Assembly (NCBI GenBank): GCA_947473475.1
Contig: CANJBZ010000005.1
Coordinates: 93,095-157,094 of the forward strand
Direction of reading: 5' to 3'
DNA: 64,000 nucleotides
Origin: Alphaproteobacteria bacterium
GTDB taxonomy: Bacteria > Pseudomonadota > Alphaproteobacteria > Micropepsales > Micropepsaceae
The notes under the pieces were generated by a model. It saw only the letters and a program-made list of their open reading frames with translations, was not told where the DNA came from and did not search any database. Positions 52,299 through 61,261 of the stretch are shown here, in pieces. Position 1 is the first letter of the stretch. Each line of letters opens with the position of its first letter. The position numbers and the translations under genes were made by a program.

Positions 52299-53570
52299 TT
52301 ACCCTGCCTTTTTGTTCAGGAAAGGCAGCAGCGACAACCCGCTTCTTTTCGGTGGCTGGCTGACCGTACGGCCGGTCACCATTTCGGCAAGCAAGCGCAT
52401 ACCTTCGGAGGGACGGGCGTTGGCTTGAACTTCCGCCAGCATCTGACCGTTGTTCGCGGCCACGCCGAAGAGTTGCGGCTCGAACGGAATGATCAAATCA
52501 GGCTCCTGGCCAAGAGCGGTGGCAAATTCCTTCACCGGAATTTCCGGCCGCTTGAGCACTCCGACCTGGTTGATCACCAGTTTCGGCACGACGTCGTTCG
52601 CGCGCTTGGCTTTGACGACATCGATCATGTTCTTGGCGTTGCGCAGCGAGGCCAGATCGGGCGTCGCGACGATGACAATCTCATCGGCCGCGCAAAGCGT
52701 CTGCCGCGACCAGGCGGTCCAGACATGCGGCATGTCAACAACGACACACGGAACCGATGCGCGGACCTGATCGATGACGCTTTCATAGGCGGACGCGTCC
52801 ACGTCGTAATCGCGATCCAGCAGCGCCGGCGCGGCGAACAGGGACAGATGCTCGCCGCATTTGATCAGCAGACGGTCGAGGAGGACGTCATCGAGACGCT
52901 CTGGCGCAATCAGCGCATCGGCAACGCCTTGGCCGGGATCTTCGTTGAAGTTCAATCCGGCCGTTCCGAAGGGCAGGTCCAGATCCACGATGGCGGTGTT
53001 GATCTTCAAGCTTTCGGCGATGTACCAGGCGACATTGTGCGCGATCGTCGATGAGCCCACGCCCCCGCGTGCGCCGGTGAAAACCACCACACGTCCGATC
53101 GGTGCGGAGGTTGGGCTCACATACAGGCCGGAAATGGTCTCAATGAATTGCAGAGGGCTTACGGGGCCGACCAGATATTCGGACACGCCGCGGCGTATCA
53201 ATTCACGGTAGAGCTGCACGTCGTTCGAGCGGCCGACCACGACGACTTTGGTGCTTTCATCGCAAACATTTGCGAGCTGTTCCAGCTCGGCCAGAACCGC
53301 CGCACCTTGCCCGCGCGTCTCAACAATCAGCAAATTCGGCGTCGGATTCTTGGAAAAGAAGTCCACAGCTTCGGCTGTGCCGCCTGGGCGAATTCCGAGA
53401 TGCGCCTTGGAAAGCCGCCGGTCCGCCGCGGCGCGCTGCAAAGCCGCCGTTGTGTCGGGAAATTCGCAGAATGCCTCGATGGAAATACGCGGCACCGGCC
53501 GTTCGTGCGGAGCGGCGCCGAACGGTGCTCCCGTGCTGCCTGTCGAATCGGTCTTGTCGTCTTTGGTCAT
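52299..53570 (-). CDS. cpaE: Tad pilus localisation protein CpaE/TadZ
   Basis: A 423-residue protein with an N-terminal receiver-like domain (about 25-150) and a MinD/ParA-type ATPase domain. The ATPase starts VVFTGARGGVGSSTIAHNVA, where the deviant Walker A is GARGGVGSST with Ser in the usual Lys-Thr region, as in many CpaE/TadZ proteins; then IVDLDLPFGTAGLN and VVDMPHVWTAW. It positions the pilus at the pole. Between cpaD and cpaF. Confidence 0.93.
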   Translation of the reverse strand: MTKDDKTDSTGSTGAPFGAAPHERPVPRISIEAFCEFPDTTAALQRAAADRRLSKAHLGIRPGGTAEAVDFFSKNPTPNLLIVETRGQGAAVLAELEQLANVCDESTKVVVVGRSNDVQLYRELIRRGVSEYLVGPVSPLQFIETISGLYVSPTSAPIGRVVVFTGARGGVGSSTIAHNVAWYIAESLKINTAIVDLDLPFGTAGLNFNEDPGQGVADALIAPERLDDVLLDRLLIKCGEHLSLFAAPALLDRDYDVDASAYESVIDQVRASVPCVVVDMPHVWTAWSRQTLCAADEIVIVATPDLASLRNAKNMIDVVKAKRANDVVPKLVINQVGVLKRPEIPVKEFATALGQEPDLIIPFEPQLFGVAANNGQMLAEVQANARPSEGMRLLAEMVTGRTVSQPPKRSGLSLLPFLNKKAG

Positions 53571-53582
53571 GCTGTTCTCTGC

Positions 53583-54287
53583 TTACTTTCCGCCGCCGCC
53601 GCCACCAGCCACCGAAGAGACCACACTGGTCTGCTCCGAGGTTTTGGCGGCCACCGTCGTTTCGCCCTTGCGATATTTGTCGAGCACCGTCAGGCGCCGC
53701 TGCGCGTCATCGGGATCGAGTGGCTTGGGCGAGACCAGATCGCGCGGATCGGTGACCATGGCCGCGAGATTGTGCTGCGTCGCGCAGCCGAAATTTGGCG
53801 AGGTCATGTTGGCCGCCGTCGAACCCAGGTTGACCGACCAATCGCCGCACGGTGGGGTATGCGCCTGATACCGAATGTAGGTCAGCTTCACCTGATCGGC
53901 GGGATTGGCCGCATCGTCCGCGCCGAGCATGATCCGGCCGCGCGGCACGCCCATGGCGACAAGCCGGGCTGCCATCGCATTGGGAGCACCGCCGAGCCGG
54001 CGCGGCGCCGACACACCGATGACGCCGCTGCCATTCTCCAGATAGTCGCGCACGAAGCGCCGCAGATCCGCGCCGCCGTCGGCATCCATGGCGCCGCTCG
54101 CCGCATCCAGGCTGACGCGCAATGTTTCCATATGCGGCTCAACCGTAATCGGAAATTTGTCGGTGACCACATGCGCATTCTCTGGACCGTTGACCGGATA
54201 GGCACAGGCAGCGGCGAACAATGCCGCCAGCGCGGTACAACCACGAAAGACGTGTTTTATTGACATCGAGAGGCCCTCTTTCGTCAT
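53583..54287 (-). CDS. cpaD: Tad pilus lipoprotein CpaD
   Basis: A 234-residue CpaD-family protein: signal with lipobox (ALAALFAAACAYPVNG), a conserved core (TVEPHMETLRVSLDAASGA, LRRFVRDYLENGSGVIGVSA, PRGRIMLGADDA, YIRYQAHTPPCGDWSVNLG, TSPNFGCATQHNLAAMVTDP with DLVSPK), and a glycine-rich end. It helps place the secretin in the outer membrane. The start overlaps the cpaC stop (ATGA). Confidence 0.92.
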   Translation of the reverse strand: MTKEGLSMSIKHVFRGCTALAALFAAACAYPVNGPENAHVVTDKFPITVEPHMETLRVSLDAASGAMDADGGADLRRFVRDYLENGSGVIGVSAPRRLGGAPNAMAARLVAMGVPRGRIMLGADDAANPADQVKLTYIRYQAHTPPCGDWSVNLGSTAANMTSPNFGCATQHNLAAMVTDPRDLVSPKPLDPDDAQRRLTVLDKYRKGETTVAAKTSEQTSVVSSVAGGGGGGK

Positions 54288-55927
54288 TGCACGATGTAGC
54301 CGATGGAATCTTTTGGCGCTTCCGCGGCGGGTTTGGCATCCTTGCCGTAAACCGCGTTCAACCGTCCGAGCAGCATGGTTTCGAGATCGGTCGGCACCAC
54401 ATAGCCGTCGTCGGGGCGCGCGATTTGCTGCGGCGAAACCGGATTGACCAGATAGGCGCTGACCGTAACGACCAGCTCGCTTTCATTGTTCTGGAAATCG
54501 CGGCTGCGGAACAAAGCGCCCAGCACCGGCAAATCCTTCACGCCGGGAAGCGCATCCAGCGACTGCTTGGTTTGCTGCTGAATCAATCCGCCGATCGCCA
54601 GCGTGCCGCCCGAAGGAAGCTCCACAGTCGTTTGCGCGCGCCGAACCGACAGTGCCGGCAGCGTCAATCCCTGCTGAGTGACTGTGTTGCCTTTGGAATC
54701 CGTCGTCGTGCTGCCGGACAGGGTCAGTGCGCCTGTGTTCGTCAGCTCGCTGACTTCCGTCGAGATTTGCAGCGAGATGCGGCCCTTGCTGAGAACCACC
54801 GGCGTGAACGACAGCCCCACGCCGAATTGTTTGAATTCCACGGTTATGTTGCCGTCGCGGTCACGCGAGGTAGGTACGGGAAACTCACCACCGGCCAGAA
54901 ATTTCGCCGCTTCGCCGGAGATCGCCGTCAAATTAGGCTCGGCCAGCGTGTGGACGAGGCCGATGCGTTCGAGCGCCTTGAGGGTGCTCTGCACATTGTT
55001 AGGACGCGCACTGCAAAGATTGGTCGCCGAAAAGCCGAAGGCCGTGCCTGCGACATTGGTCCCCGGAATGATGCCGAGCGCATTGAGAGCTTCCCCAGGG
55101 AATACCTGAGCCGGCGGCTGGACGCCGGTATCGGAGATTTCGCGCGGCAGATATTGTTGATTTTGACAAACCTGTCCCGCTTGAAAGCCGGACAAATCCG
55201 AGAGCGCGCGGCCGACAAGGCTGAACTGATTGTCGGTGGAGGCGATGATGGGAACGCCCTGTGCGTTGATCACACTGGACGCGTTGATGCCGAGTTGCTT
55301 GGAAATGGTGCGGCTCATTTCCGAGACGCGAACCTGGATCAGGACCTGCTGTCCCTGCTCAATGGCGAGGCTGTTCACCACTTTATCGGCGGAGCCGGCG
55401 AAACGCTCGGCCAAATTCTGCGCCTTGCTCGCCTCCTGCACGTTGTTCACGGAACCGGAGAGAACGACGTTGTCGTTCAGCGACTGCGCTCTGACTTTCG
55501 CGCCGGGAATGTCGCGCGCGATTTGATCGTTCAGATTGGTGACATCCGACCCGATATTGATTTCAAGGGACACGATCTGCTTGCCCTGCGCGTCCAGGAA
55601 AATGACGTTCGTCTGGCCGATCTTCAGCGCCATCACGAATATCCGGCGCGGGGTACGCACCACGGCATCGGCAATTGCGGGATTGGCGACGAAGACATCG
55701 CGCGCATCGCGGTCGAGTTCGATAACGGCCGCTTTGTTCAGCGCAAGCGATATATGCTGGGGAGAAGAATTGCCCGTGGAGACAATGCGGATCACACGCG
55801 ACTCATCGCTCGCCTGCGGCGCCTGTTGCGCCAGCACCGGTACGCTCGCCGCGATCGCCAGGACGGCGAAAACGCCCGCAGCCTTACGATGCAAATTACC
55901 ACGCCACTCCATCATCAACGTCCTCAT
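54284..55927 (-). CDS. cpaC: Tad pilus secretin CpaC/RcpA
   Basis: A 547-residue outer-membrane secretin. Signal peptide (to about residue 35), N-domain with RVIRIVSTGNSSPQHISLAL and VFVANPAIADAVVRTPRRIF, a BON-like part (DVTNLNDQIARDIPGAKVRA), and the secretin core VLIQVRVSEMSRTISKQLGI, LAEPNLTAISGEAAKFLAGG, PVPTSRDRDGNITVEFKQFG, VELPSGGTLAIGGLI. The start overlaps the cpaB stop and the end overlaps cpaD, giving tight coupling. Confidence 0.95.
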   Translation of the reverse strand: MRTLMMEWRGNLHRKAAGVFAVLAIAASVPVLAQQAPQASDESRVIRIVSTGNSSPQHISLALNKAAVIELDRDARDVFVANPAIADAVVRTPRRIFVMALKIGQTNVIFLDAQGKQIVSLEINIGSDVTNLNDQIARDIPGAKVRAQSLNDNVVLSGSVNNVQEASKAQNLAERFAGSADKVVNSLAIEQGQQVLIQVRVSEMSRTISKQLGINASSVINAQGVPIIASTDNQFSLVGRALSDLSGFQAGQVCQNQQYLPREISDTGVQPPAQVFPGEALNALGIIPGTNVAGTAFGFSATNLCSARPNNVQSTLKALERIGLVHTLAEPNLTAISGEAAKFLAGGEFPVPTSRDRDGNITVEFKQFGVGLSFTPVVLSKGRISLQISTEVSELTNTGALTLSGSTTTDSKGNTVTQQGLTLPALSVRRAQTTVELPSGGTLAIGGLIQQQTKQSLDALPGVKDLPVLGALFRSRDFQNNESELVVTVSAYLVNPVSPQQIARPDDGYVVPTDLETMLLGRLNAVYGKDAKPAAEAPKDSIGYIVQ

Positions 55928-56838
55928 TGCAATTTGCTCGCCGCGATGGCGTCTCCGCCCGGAGTCTGGGTGGCGGCCGATGAACCGCTTTCGCCGGCCG
56001 ATTGGCTGCGCCGGCCATAGCGGATGACCACCACGTCCGCCGTGCGCGGACGGCGCGGCGGCAGCACGGCCGCAAGGGCTGGCTTTGCGTCCTTGGACTT
56101 CTCCGTGTCCTTGTCTTTGCCGGCGGTCACCGGCTCGCCATTGCTGTCTCCGAGCGCCCGCAACGCCAGCGAAATCACCCCAAGCTGTTGTGCTTGGGCC
56201 AGCATTTCCGCCTGAACGGGCGTAAGTTCGAGCGTGGCGGTCTTGCCGACGACGTTGTCTTTGTCCTTCTCCGGATGCGCCGTCTGATCGATGGCCAGAA
56301 CGCGCACGTCACGCAGAACCGTTTGTGTGGCGAATTCCTTACGCCCGTTTCCGCTCGAGACGTCCCGCGTCAGGACAACGTCGACGCGATCGTTGGGAAG
56401 AATGAATCCGCCCGCGCTGGTCTCAGCTGTCACTGCGATGCCAATGCCGCGCATTCCAGGTTTTATCGTTGCGGCCAGGAAGCCTGCGGCGCCCGCGCGC
56501 ACGACGCTGCCCTCACCGATCGGCTGACCCGCAACCAGCGGAGCGCGGACGACCATGCCGTCAATCGCCTTGGCGACGTCGGGCTGCGCGTCCTTGGTGA
56601 TGAATGTTCCGGGGACCGACGTCTTGGGCCATTCTTCCCACCGGACGGAGGCGGCATCGAGCACATGGCCAGGCGCAATGTCCTTGGCGGCAACCAGAAC
56701 TTCGGTAATGCCGATCGGGGCGGGAGTCGCTGCTTGCGAGGCGGGCGTTCCGCCGCCAAGCATGCCGCGCGCCAGCATTACCGCCGCCGTTGCTGCGACC
56801 AGCGCGACCGCCAAAATCGCGAAACGCATGACGTTCAT
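55924..56838 (-). CDS. cpaB: Tad pilus assembly protein CpaB/RcpC
   Basis: A 304-residue periplasmic protein with an N-terminal anchor (MRFAILAVALVAATAAVMLA), an SAF/antifreeze-like beta-clip domain (EVLVAAKDIAPGHVLDAASV, WEEWP), LVAGQPIGEGSVVRAGAAGF and MRGIGIAVTAETSAGGFILP followed by NDRVDVVLT. CpaB helps stabilise the secretin. ATG 56838 is preferred (anchor starts there); the open frame extends to 56889. Confidence 0.93.
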   Translation of the reverse strand: MNVMRFAILAVALVAATAAVMLARGMLGGGTPASQAATPAPIGITEVLVAAKDIAPGHVLDAASVRWEEWPKTSVPGTFITKDAQPDVAKAIDGMVVRAPLVAGQPIGEGSVVRAGAAGFLAATIKPGMRGIGIAVTAETSAGGFILPNDRVDVVLTRDVSSGNGRKEFATQTVLRDVRVLAIDQTAHPEKDKDNVVGKTATLELTPVQAEMLAQAQQLGVISLALRALGDSNGEPVTAGKDKDTEKSKDAKPALAAVLPPRRPRTADVVVIRYGRRSQSAGESGSSAATQTPGGDAIAASKLQ

Positions 56839-56944
56839 CGGGCTACTCCTTGATAGCACCGAGGAAACACCAAACCATTTAGAATCCAATTAAGGAAATT
56901 CGGAAGATGCCGGTGATCTGACGTGTATTTTCACCGCGGAACTG

Positions 56945-57469
56945 TCAGCCCGCCATAGCCAGGCGGAACAGCTCCGTACCCGGAAGAACCGCAAGGGCGC
57001 CGGCCGCCAGCGCAACGCCGTAAGGCACCCCGCTTTGGGGATCGGCAAGCCGCAGCATCCACGGCAGTTTCACCAGCATCGGCGGCAAGGGAAAGCGCCG
57101 CAGCGCCAGCAGTGCAAACGTTAGAGCCCCGCCTGCCAGGGAGGCGAAGATCATGTATTCGAACATCGCGTCCCAACCGAGCCAAAGCGACGCCATTGCG
57201 AACAGTTTGGCGTCGCCGCCCCCGACGAGTCCGAACGCGAACAATCCCATGCCGAAGAGCAGCCCGGCGCCGCCCGCGAGAAAATGATGCGATATTTCGC
57301 TCCATCTGACAGCGTGACCGGAAAGCGCCATCGCCAGCAGGAACGCCACAAACAGCACCAGCATGGCGCCGGGGAGGATGTTGGGAATCGTAAAGCTCGT
57401 GAGATCGAAGATCGCCGCGGCGATCAACAGCACGGGAAGCAGACTGACGAGGAGAAAGGACGCTTGCAT
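56945..57469 (-). CDS. cpaA: Prepilin peptidase CpaA/TadV
   Basis: A 174-residue type IV prepilin peptidase-like aspartyl protease with about five hydrophobic segments and the two catalytic Asp contexts IAAAIFDLTSFTIPN and FGLVGGGDAKLFAMASLWLG. It cleaves the Flp pilin and TadE/F-like pseudopilins. ATG 57469 or 57481 possible. It lies between flp and cpaB, behind an attenuator-like hairpin. Confidence 0.92.
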   Translation of the reverse strand: MQASFLLVSLLPVLLIAAAIFDLTSFTIPNILPGAMLVLFVAFLLAMALSGHAVRWSEISHHFLAGGAGLLFGMGLFAFGLVGGGDAKLFAMASLWLGWDAMFEYMIFASLAGGALTFALLALRRFPLPPMLVKLPWMLRLADPQSGVPYGVALAAGALAVLPGTELFRLAMAG

Positions 57470-57499
57470 TGGCAAAATCACACAGCGCGAAAAAGGAAG

Positions 57500-57528
57500 A
57501 CAGCGGCCGTCACGGGGACAGCCGCCGT
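57500..57528 (-). terminator. Attenuator hairpin between flp and cpaA
   Basis: Arms 57500-57511 and 57517-57528 pair over 12 bp in minus-strand RNA (two G-U pairs) and are followed on the minus strand by CTTCCTTTTTC. This would leave pilin mRNA in excess over the assembly genes. Confidence 0.6.
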
Positions 57529-57551
57529 TTTCCGTGTCAAGAGCGCCGCGC

Positions 57552-57719
57552 TTACGGGTTGACCGTAGCGGCGGAGTTCGCGAGCGAGGCGTTCAGCGCC
57601 GTAGCGAACTGGCCGATACCAACGATGATGACAATGCCTATACCGGCGGCAATCAAACAGTACTCGATGGCCGTTGCGCCGGACTCATCGCGCATAAAGC
57701 GGGAAAGAAATTTCGTCAT
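57552..57719 (-). CDS. flp: Flp/Fap-type major pilin
   Basis: A 55-residue pilin precursor: short basic leader MTKFLSRFMRDESGA, then the mature hydrophobic helix TAIEYCLIAAGIGIVIIVGI with the invariant Glu at +5, Tyr at +6 of the processed protein, and a short tail ending AATVNP. Cleavage by CpaA is expected after the leader Gly or Ala. GGAGG precedes ATG 57719. First gene of the minus-strand Tad operon. Confidence 0.95.
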   Translation of the reverse strand: MTKFLSRFMRDESGATAIEYCLIAAGIGIVIIVGIGQFATALNASLANSAATVNP

Positions 57720-58040
57720 GGAAGCCTCCACTTGCAAGTTACACCCTGATCGTTCACGCGAGGCCGTCTGGCTCTGTTTCGTGAACAATCGCATGCTAAG
57801 CGGGCTGACTTAACGGGAAATGAATCCGGACGAAGCGGGCGTCGTGCGAGAACGAAAAAAATGCAACAAACTCAGTGCTTAGCGAAGCATTGCAGGAAAC
57901 CTTGTTAGGATTGGTTAGGCATTACCGAGGATTCAAAACCGGCGCGCGGATCGCCCGCGCTTTTATCCTTCCTTATCGGCTGCGCGCGCACAGTGGGCGC
58001 GTCGCGTATTGCGCGGAAAATCTCTGCCAGGCATCGAACC
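57720..58040. promoter_or_regulatory. Divergent control region upstream of flp
   Basis: A 321-base stretch without a gene. It is more AT-rich than its surroundings in part (57850-57930). It holds GTTCACG/CGTGAAC (57752-57758 and 57780-57786), which would lie in the flp leader, and TGCTTA-GC-GAAGCA near 57877. A promoter for flp must lie here, but no clear -35/-10 or sigma-54 pair is visible to me. Confidence 0.45.
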
Positions 58041-58736
58041 ATGAACGCACATTCGAAATTCCTTCGCTGGCCGGCCGAACATAGCAAGGCCTACGATGTC
58101 CTTGCTGCGGCGCCTGTAATCGCCTGGTACGGACTTTCCGTGTCGAAGATCGTTCCCGCGATCTGGCGCAAACTGGAAAGCACCGATCTTGCCGCCGCCG
58201 ATCTTACATTCGCCTTCTCGCTGCTGGCGCAAATCGCCGGCGTGTTCTTCATCCTTCTGGTCCTGACGTTTGTCGTGCTGCGCGCACCGGCCAAGAGAAA
58301 GGCGCAAGGGCTTATGCCGCGTCTCATGGCCATATGCGGCACGTATTTCGGCGCCGCCGTTGTGTGGCTGCCGCCGCAGCCGATGGGTTTTGCGCTGTCT
58401 CTCGTTTCGCTAAGCCTGATCCTCGGCGGCATTGCGTTTTCGGTGTTTTCGCTGGTTCACCTCGGGCGCTCCTTCAGCTTGATGGCCGAGGCACGCCGCC
58501 TGGTGACCGACGGCCCATATGCCCTAATTCGCCATCCGCTCTATCTTGGGGAAGCCTTCGCGCTGTTCGGACTGGCATTGCAATATCGCTCGCCCCTGAC
58601 GTTTCTTTTCACCGCCCTTCAGTTCGCCTTTCAATTCCAGCGCATGAAAAACGAAGAGGCCGTTCTCGCGCGTCAATTCCCCGAATATGAAACCTATAGA
58701 TTGCAAACGGCGCGCATTTTTCCGGGCCTGTATTGA
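58041..58736 (+). CDS. Isoprenylcysteine carboxylmethyltransferase/PEMT-like membrane methyltransferase
   Basis: A 231-residue integral membrane protein with about five helices. The C-terminal half has the family signature LVTDGPYALIRHPLYLGEAF and then MKNEEAVLARQFPEYETYR, as in ICMT/phospholipid methyltransferase-like proteins (RHPxYxG and E...F..Y...). Substrate in bacteria is unknown; prenylcysteine is unlikely. ATG 58041. It stands between flp and the secretin N-domain gene, possibly an unrelated insertion in the Tad region. Confidence 0.8.
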   Translation: MNAHSKFLRWPAEHSKAYDVLAAAPVIAWYGLSVSKIVPAIWRKLESTDLAAADLTFAFSLLAQIAGVFFILLVLTFVVLRAPAKRKAQGLMPRLMAICGTYFGAAVVWLPPQPMGFALSLVSLSLILGGIAFSVFSLVHLGRSFSLMAEARRLVTDGPYALIRHPLYLGEAFALFGLALQYRSPLTFLFTALQFAFQFQRMKNEEAVLARQFPEYETYRLQTARIFPGLY

Positions 58737-58800
58737 CCGCTTCATGCTTCCTTTACGGCGCTGCACTAGCGTTGTGATGTCTCTCCGTAGGAGTTCTAGC

Positions 58801-59280
58801 ATGCGCGTGCGCAACGCCGGCTTCGCCGCCGCCTTGACGTTCCTCTCTGCCGGCGCGGCCTGCGCTCAGGACATTCAGGTGCCGCTGGATCAGGTGCGCG
58901 TCGTTACGTTCCAAACGCCGGCGAAAACCGTCTTCATCGGCAATCCGGCGATTGCGGATATCACCGTGATCGATGCGACCCATGTCTTCATTATGGGCAA
59001 AAATTTCGGCACGACGAACATCATCGCGCTCGACGCCGGCGGCCATCCGTTTACGAACCAGCAGGTTGTCGTTCTTGACCGGCCAGGCAGTGTCGTTACC
59101 GTTCAACGCGGCAGTGCGCAGGTGACGTTGAACTGCTCCTCGGAGCGTTGCATGTCTGCTCCGACGTCGGGCGATGACAAAGCGCCCTTCGATACCGTCG
59201 CTGCGCAGTTCGAACGCCGGGAAGAAATTGCCTCCAAAGCCGCAGGCGCCGGCCCTGGAGCAAGCGGCGGTCAGCCCTGA
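58801..59280 (+). CDS. Stand-alone pilus secretin N-domain protein
   Basis: A 159-residue exported protein: signal peptide ending ACAQ, then a single domain IQVPLDQVRVVTFQTPAKTVFIG followed by NPAIADITVIDATHVFIMGK and NFGTTNIIALDAGG. This parallels the N-domain of CpaC in this window (VFVANPAIADAVVRTPRRIF, IGQTNVIFLDAQGK). A 60-residue tail with a Cys pair (NCSSERC) ends in a Gly/Ala-rich stretch. No secretin barrel. Likely an accessory of the Tad secretin, which is inference. GGAG precedes ATG 58801. Confidence 0.8.
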   Translation: MRVRNAGFAAALTFLSAGAACAQDIQVPLDQVRVVTFQTPAKTVFIGNPAIADITVIDATHVFIMGKNFGTTNIIALDAGGHPFTNQQVVVLDRPGSVVTVQRGSAQVTLNCSSERCMSAPTSGDDKAPFDTVAAQFERREEIASKAAGAGPGASGGQP

Positions 59281-59375
59281 TCCGTAGAACGCCGCCGCTC
59301 TAAACCCGCATCCGCGGCATCGTTGTTTTGCAGCCGGGGTTTGGTCTCCGGCGACGCAAATGCGAAAACACAGGA

Positions 59376-59405
59376 AAGGCCCCTCCCAAGGAAGGGGCCT
59401 TTTTC
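59376..59405. terminator. Bidirectional terminator between the N-domain gene and tadG
   Basis: AAAGGCCCC (59376-59384) pairs with GGGGCCTTT (59395-59403) and is flanked by a T-run on the plus strand and a matching A/T flank on the minus strand. Confidence 0.8.
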
Positions 59406-59435
59406 ATTTCGCGTGAAGGAAAGTCCTATGCCCGA

Positions 59436-60995
59436 TCAGCGCGCCAGGTGGAGGTTGGCGAGTTCCGTTCCGATGCTGTTGAACGCCGTGACGATCGCAC
59501 CGGCCGTATTGAGCGAGAAATATTTCTGCGAATCGGTGGCGCAGGCCTGCAGCACGCTGGAATTGCCGGCCATCACCAGCACCGTATAAATGCGAATGCC
59601 GGCGGCCTTGGCGTTGGCGCAGGCCGCGGACATGCGCGCGTCGACTTGCGAACTCGTGGCGGAGCCATCGCCATACCAGCGGTCCTGCGTGTTCATGCCG
59701 TCGCTGAGAAGCACAATGACGTTCTGAATGGTGGGGTCCTGCGCCGGCGCGTTCAACGGATTGCCTTGCGTCAATGCCTGCCAGCCCCAAACCATGCCGA
59801 TGGTCTGGTTGGTCGACCCGTTCGGCGTCATGGCATCGACCATACTGCTCAAGCTCGACCAGTTGTAACCCAGCCCGGTCAACGCAATCGGCACGCAGGA
59901 GTTATTGTTCTCTGCGGGATACATCGTGTTCGTATTGCCTGCTACGGGTGTGATATTGGATGCATCGTTGCTTTGGTTGCGGTCCATCACGCAACCCGTC
60001 CAGGTGCTGTGGTTGTTGGTAATCCAGTTGTGATCGTACGCGCAGCTGGAACTGCACGTTGGAATGCGTTTCACGCTGGTCCAGCAGCCATTGTACTCGT
60101 GCCCAATCCGGCCGGTGTGATACGTCCCGGAATCCGGACCGGGGCAAATATACCCATTATACGTTCCGCTTGATGGAATGGTGTTGGTCAGCGTTGTCGA
60201 ACCAGGCGCCGTGCGGCAGCGGAATCCGTAGGGACTGATATTGGGATTGCTGGAGGTACCAAACGGGCAGGTTGAGCCGCCTTTAACAGTGCTCCAGTTC
60301 GCCGGCAGCGAAACCGGAGGAGCCAAATTCCAATCCGTCCAGTCGATCCACGTTGCGTTCACGTTGGCGGTCCCGACATTAACATCGAGCGCGAACGGAA
60401 TGATGGAGACTTGAACGTCACCTGTGTTCACCGCCGCGCTTTGCAGCTGATTGAGCAACTGATGCGTTGCGGTTTTAAGCGCGGAGATTTTGCTGGTGCC
60501 CGTGCTGTCCGTCTGCGACATCGATCCGGTGTTGTCGAGCACGAGGGCGACACGGAGCTTGGTGACCGCGCGGACAACTTCATTGCTCACCGATAAGTTC
60601 AGGCGATCGATATGCATCACCTGTAGCAAAGTCGTATCCACCGATCCGCTGACCGACAGGGTAATATGCTGCCCGTTGACGGCCACCAGGACCGGGTTGT
60701 GCTGCCCCAAGGCGCCGGTAGGATAGTTGGCGTTGAAGTAGGTTTGCGCCAGCGATTGCAACTGCGATGAGGATAGGCCGTTGGTCGTGCCGACCGCGAG
60801 CGCGGCAGCATCGAGCGCCGCACCGAGGCGCGCTTTGACCATCATCGCACGCGCCAAGTCGATCCCGGCGCCTGCGGTCGTAAGCATCGTTGCCGCCGTC
60901 ATTGCAAAGATGAGCGCCGTATTGGCGCGCTCCGAGCGAAAAAACGATTTTACCAGCGCGACCGCGTGCCGGCCCAATTCGCAATATCCACGCAT
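59436..60995 (-). CDS. tadG: TadG-like pilus protein with von Willebrand A domain
   Basis: A 519-residue protein beginning with a prepilin-like/TadE-TadG N-terminus: FFRSERANTALIFAMTAATM then LTTAGAGIDLARAMMVKARL. It continues with a vWA domain whose MIDAS is LVLDNTGSMSQTDSTGTSKI and a late IVLLSDGMNTQDRW. Between them sits a long Asn/Ser/Thr/Cys-rich insert (about residues 230-390) with many cysteines (CRTAPGS, CTSSCAYDH-like). The C-terminus SLNTAGAIVTAFNSIGTELA is typical of TadG. ATG 60995 chosen; 61010 or 61025 possible. Divergent from the TadE genes. Confidence 0.88.
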   Translation of the reverse strand: MRGYCELGRHAVALVKSFFRSERANTALIFAMTAATMLTTAGAGIDLARAMMVKARLGAALDAAALAVGTTNGLSSSQLQSLAQTYFNANYPTGALGQHNPVLVAVNGQHITLSVSGSVDTTLLQVMHIDRLNLSVSNEVVRAVTKLRVALVLDNTGSMSQTDSTGTSKISALKTATHQLLNQLQSAAVNTGDVQVSIIPFALDVNVGTANVNATWIDWTDWNLAPPVSLPANWSTVKGGSTCPFGTSSNPNISPYGFRCRTAPGSTTLTNTIPSSGTYNGYICPGPDSGTYHTGRIGHEYNGCWTSVKRIPTCSSSCAYDHNWITNNHSTWTGCVMDRNQSNDASNITPVAGNTNTMYPAENNNSCVPIALTGLGYNWSSLSSMVDAMTPNGSTNQTIGMVWGWQALTQGNPLNAPAQDPTIQNVIVLLSDGMNTQDRWYGDGSATSSQVDARMSAACANAKAAGIRIYTVLVMAGNSSVLQACATDSQKYFSLNTAGAIVTAFNSIGTELANLHLAR

Positions 60996-61261
60996 TGTTA
61001 CCCCACACATATTTGCACGCCGCAATCATAGGGAAGCGCCGCCAAATATCCCGCGCCGGCGATGTTCGTGCTTTCGTGCCGGTTAAGCCGCCGTGAAGGA
61101 TGCTAATAGAGAGCTGTCTTAATGAAACATGAGACGATGCGGTAAAGGTTCGTTCACGATTAGCCGCGCCTCGTCTTTGTACTGTGTTTGCCTGCGCGTA
61201 AAAGCGTATGGCGTGTGAAGGAGTCCGTTGCGGACCCTCGCCGTAAGAAGGCGAAAAATAG

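Noticed and set aside
51198..53054. 618-residue open frame opposite cpaF and cpaE
   Set aside because: Both cpaF and cpaE are secure by motifs; the opposite frame has no recognisable domain.
54221..56020. 599-residue open frame opposite cpaC
   Set aside because: Shadow of the secretin gene; low-complexity Arg/Asp/His-rich product.
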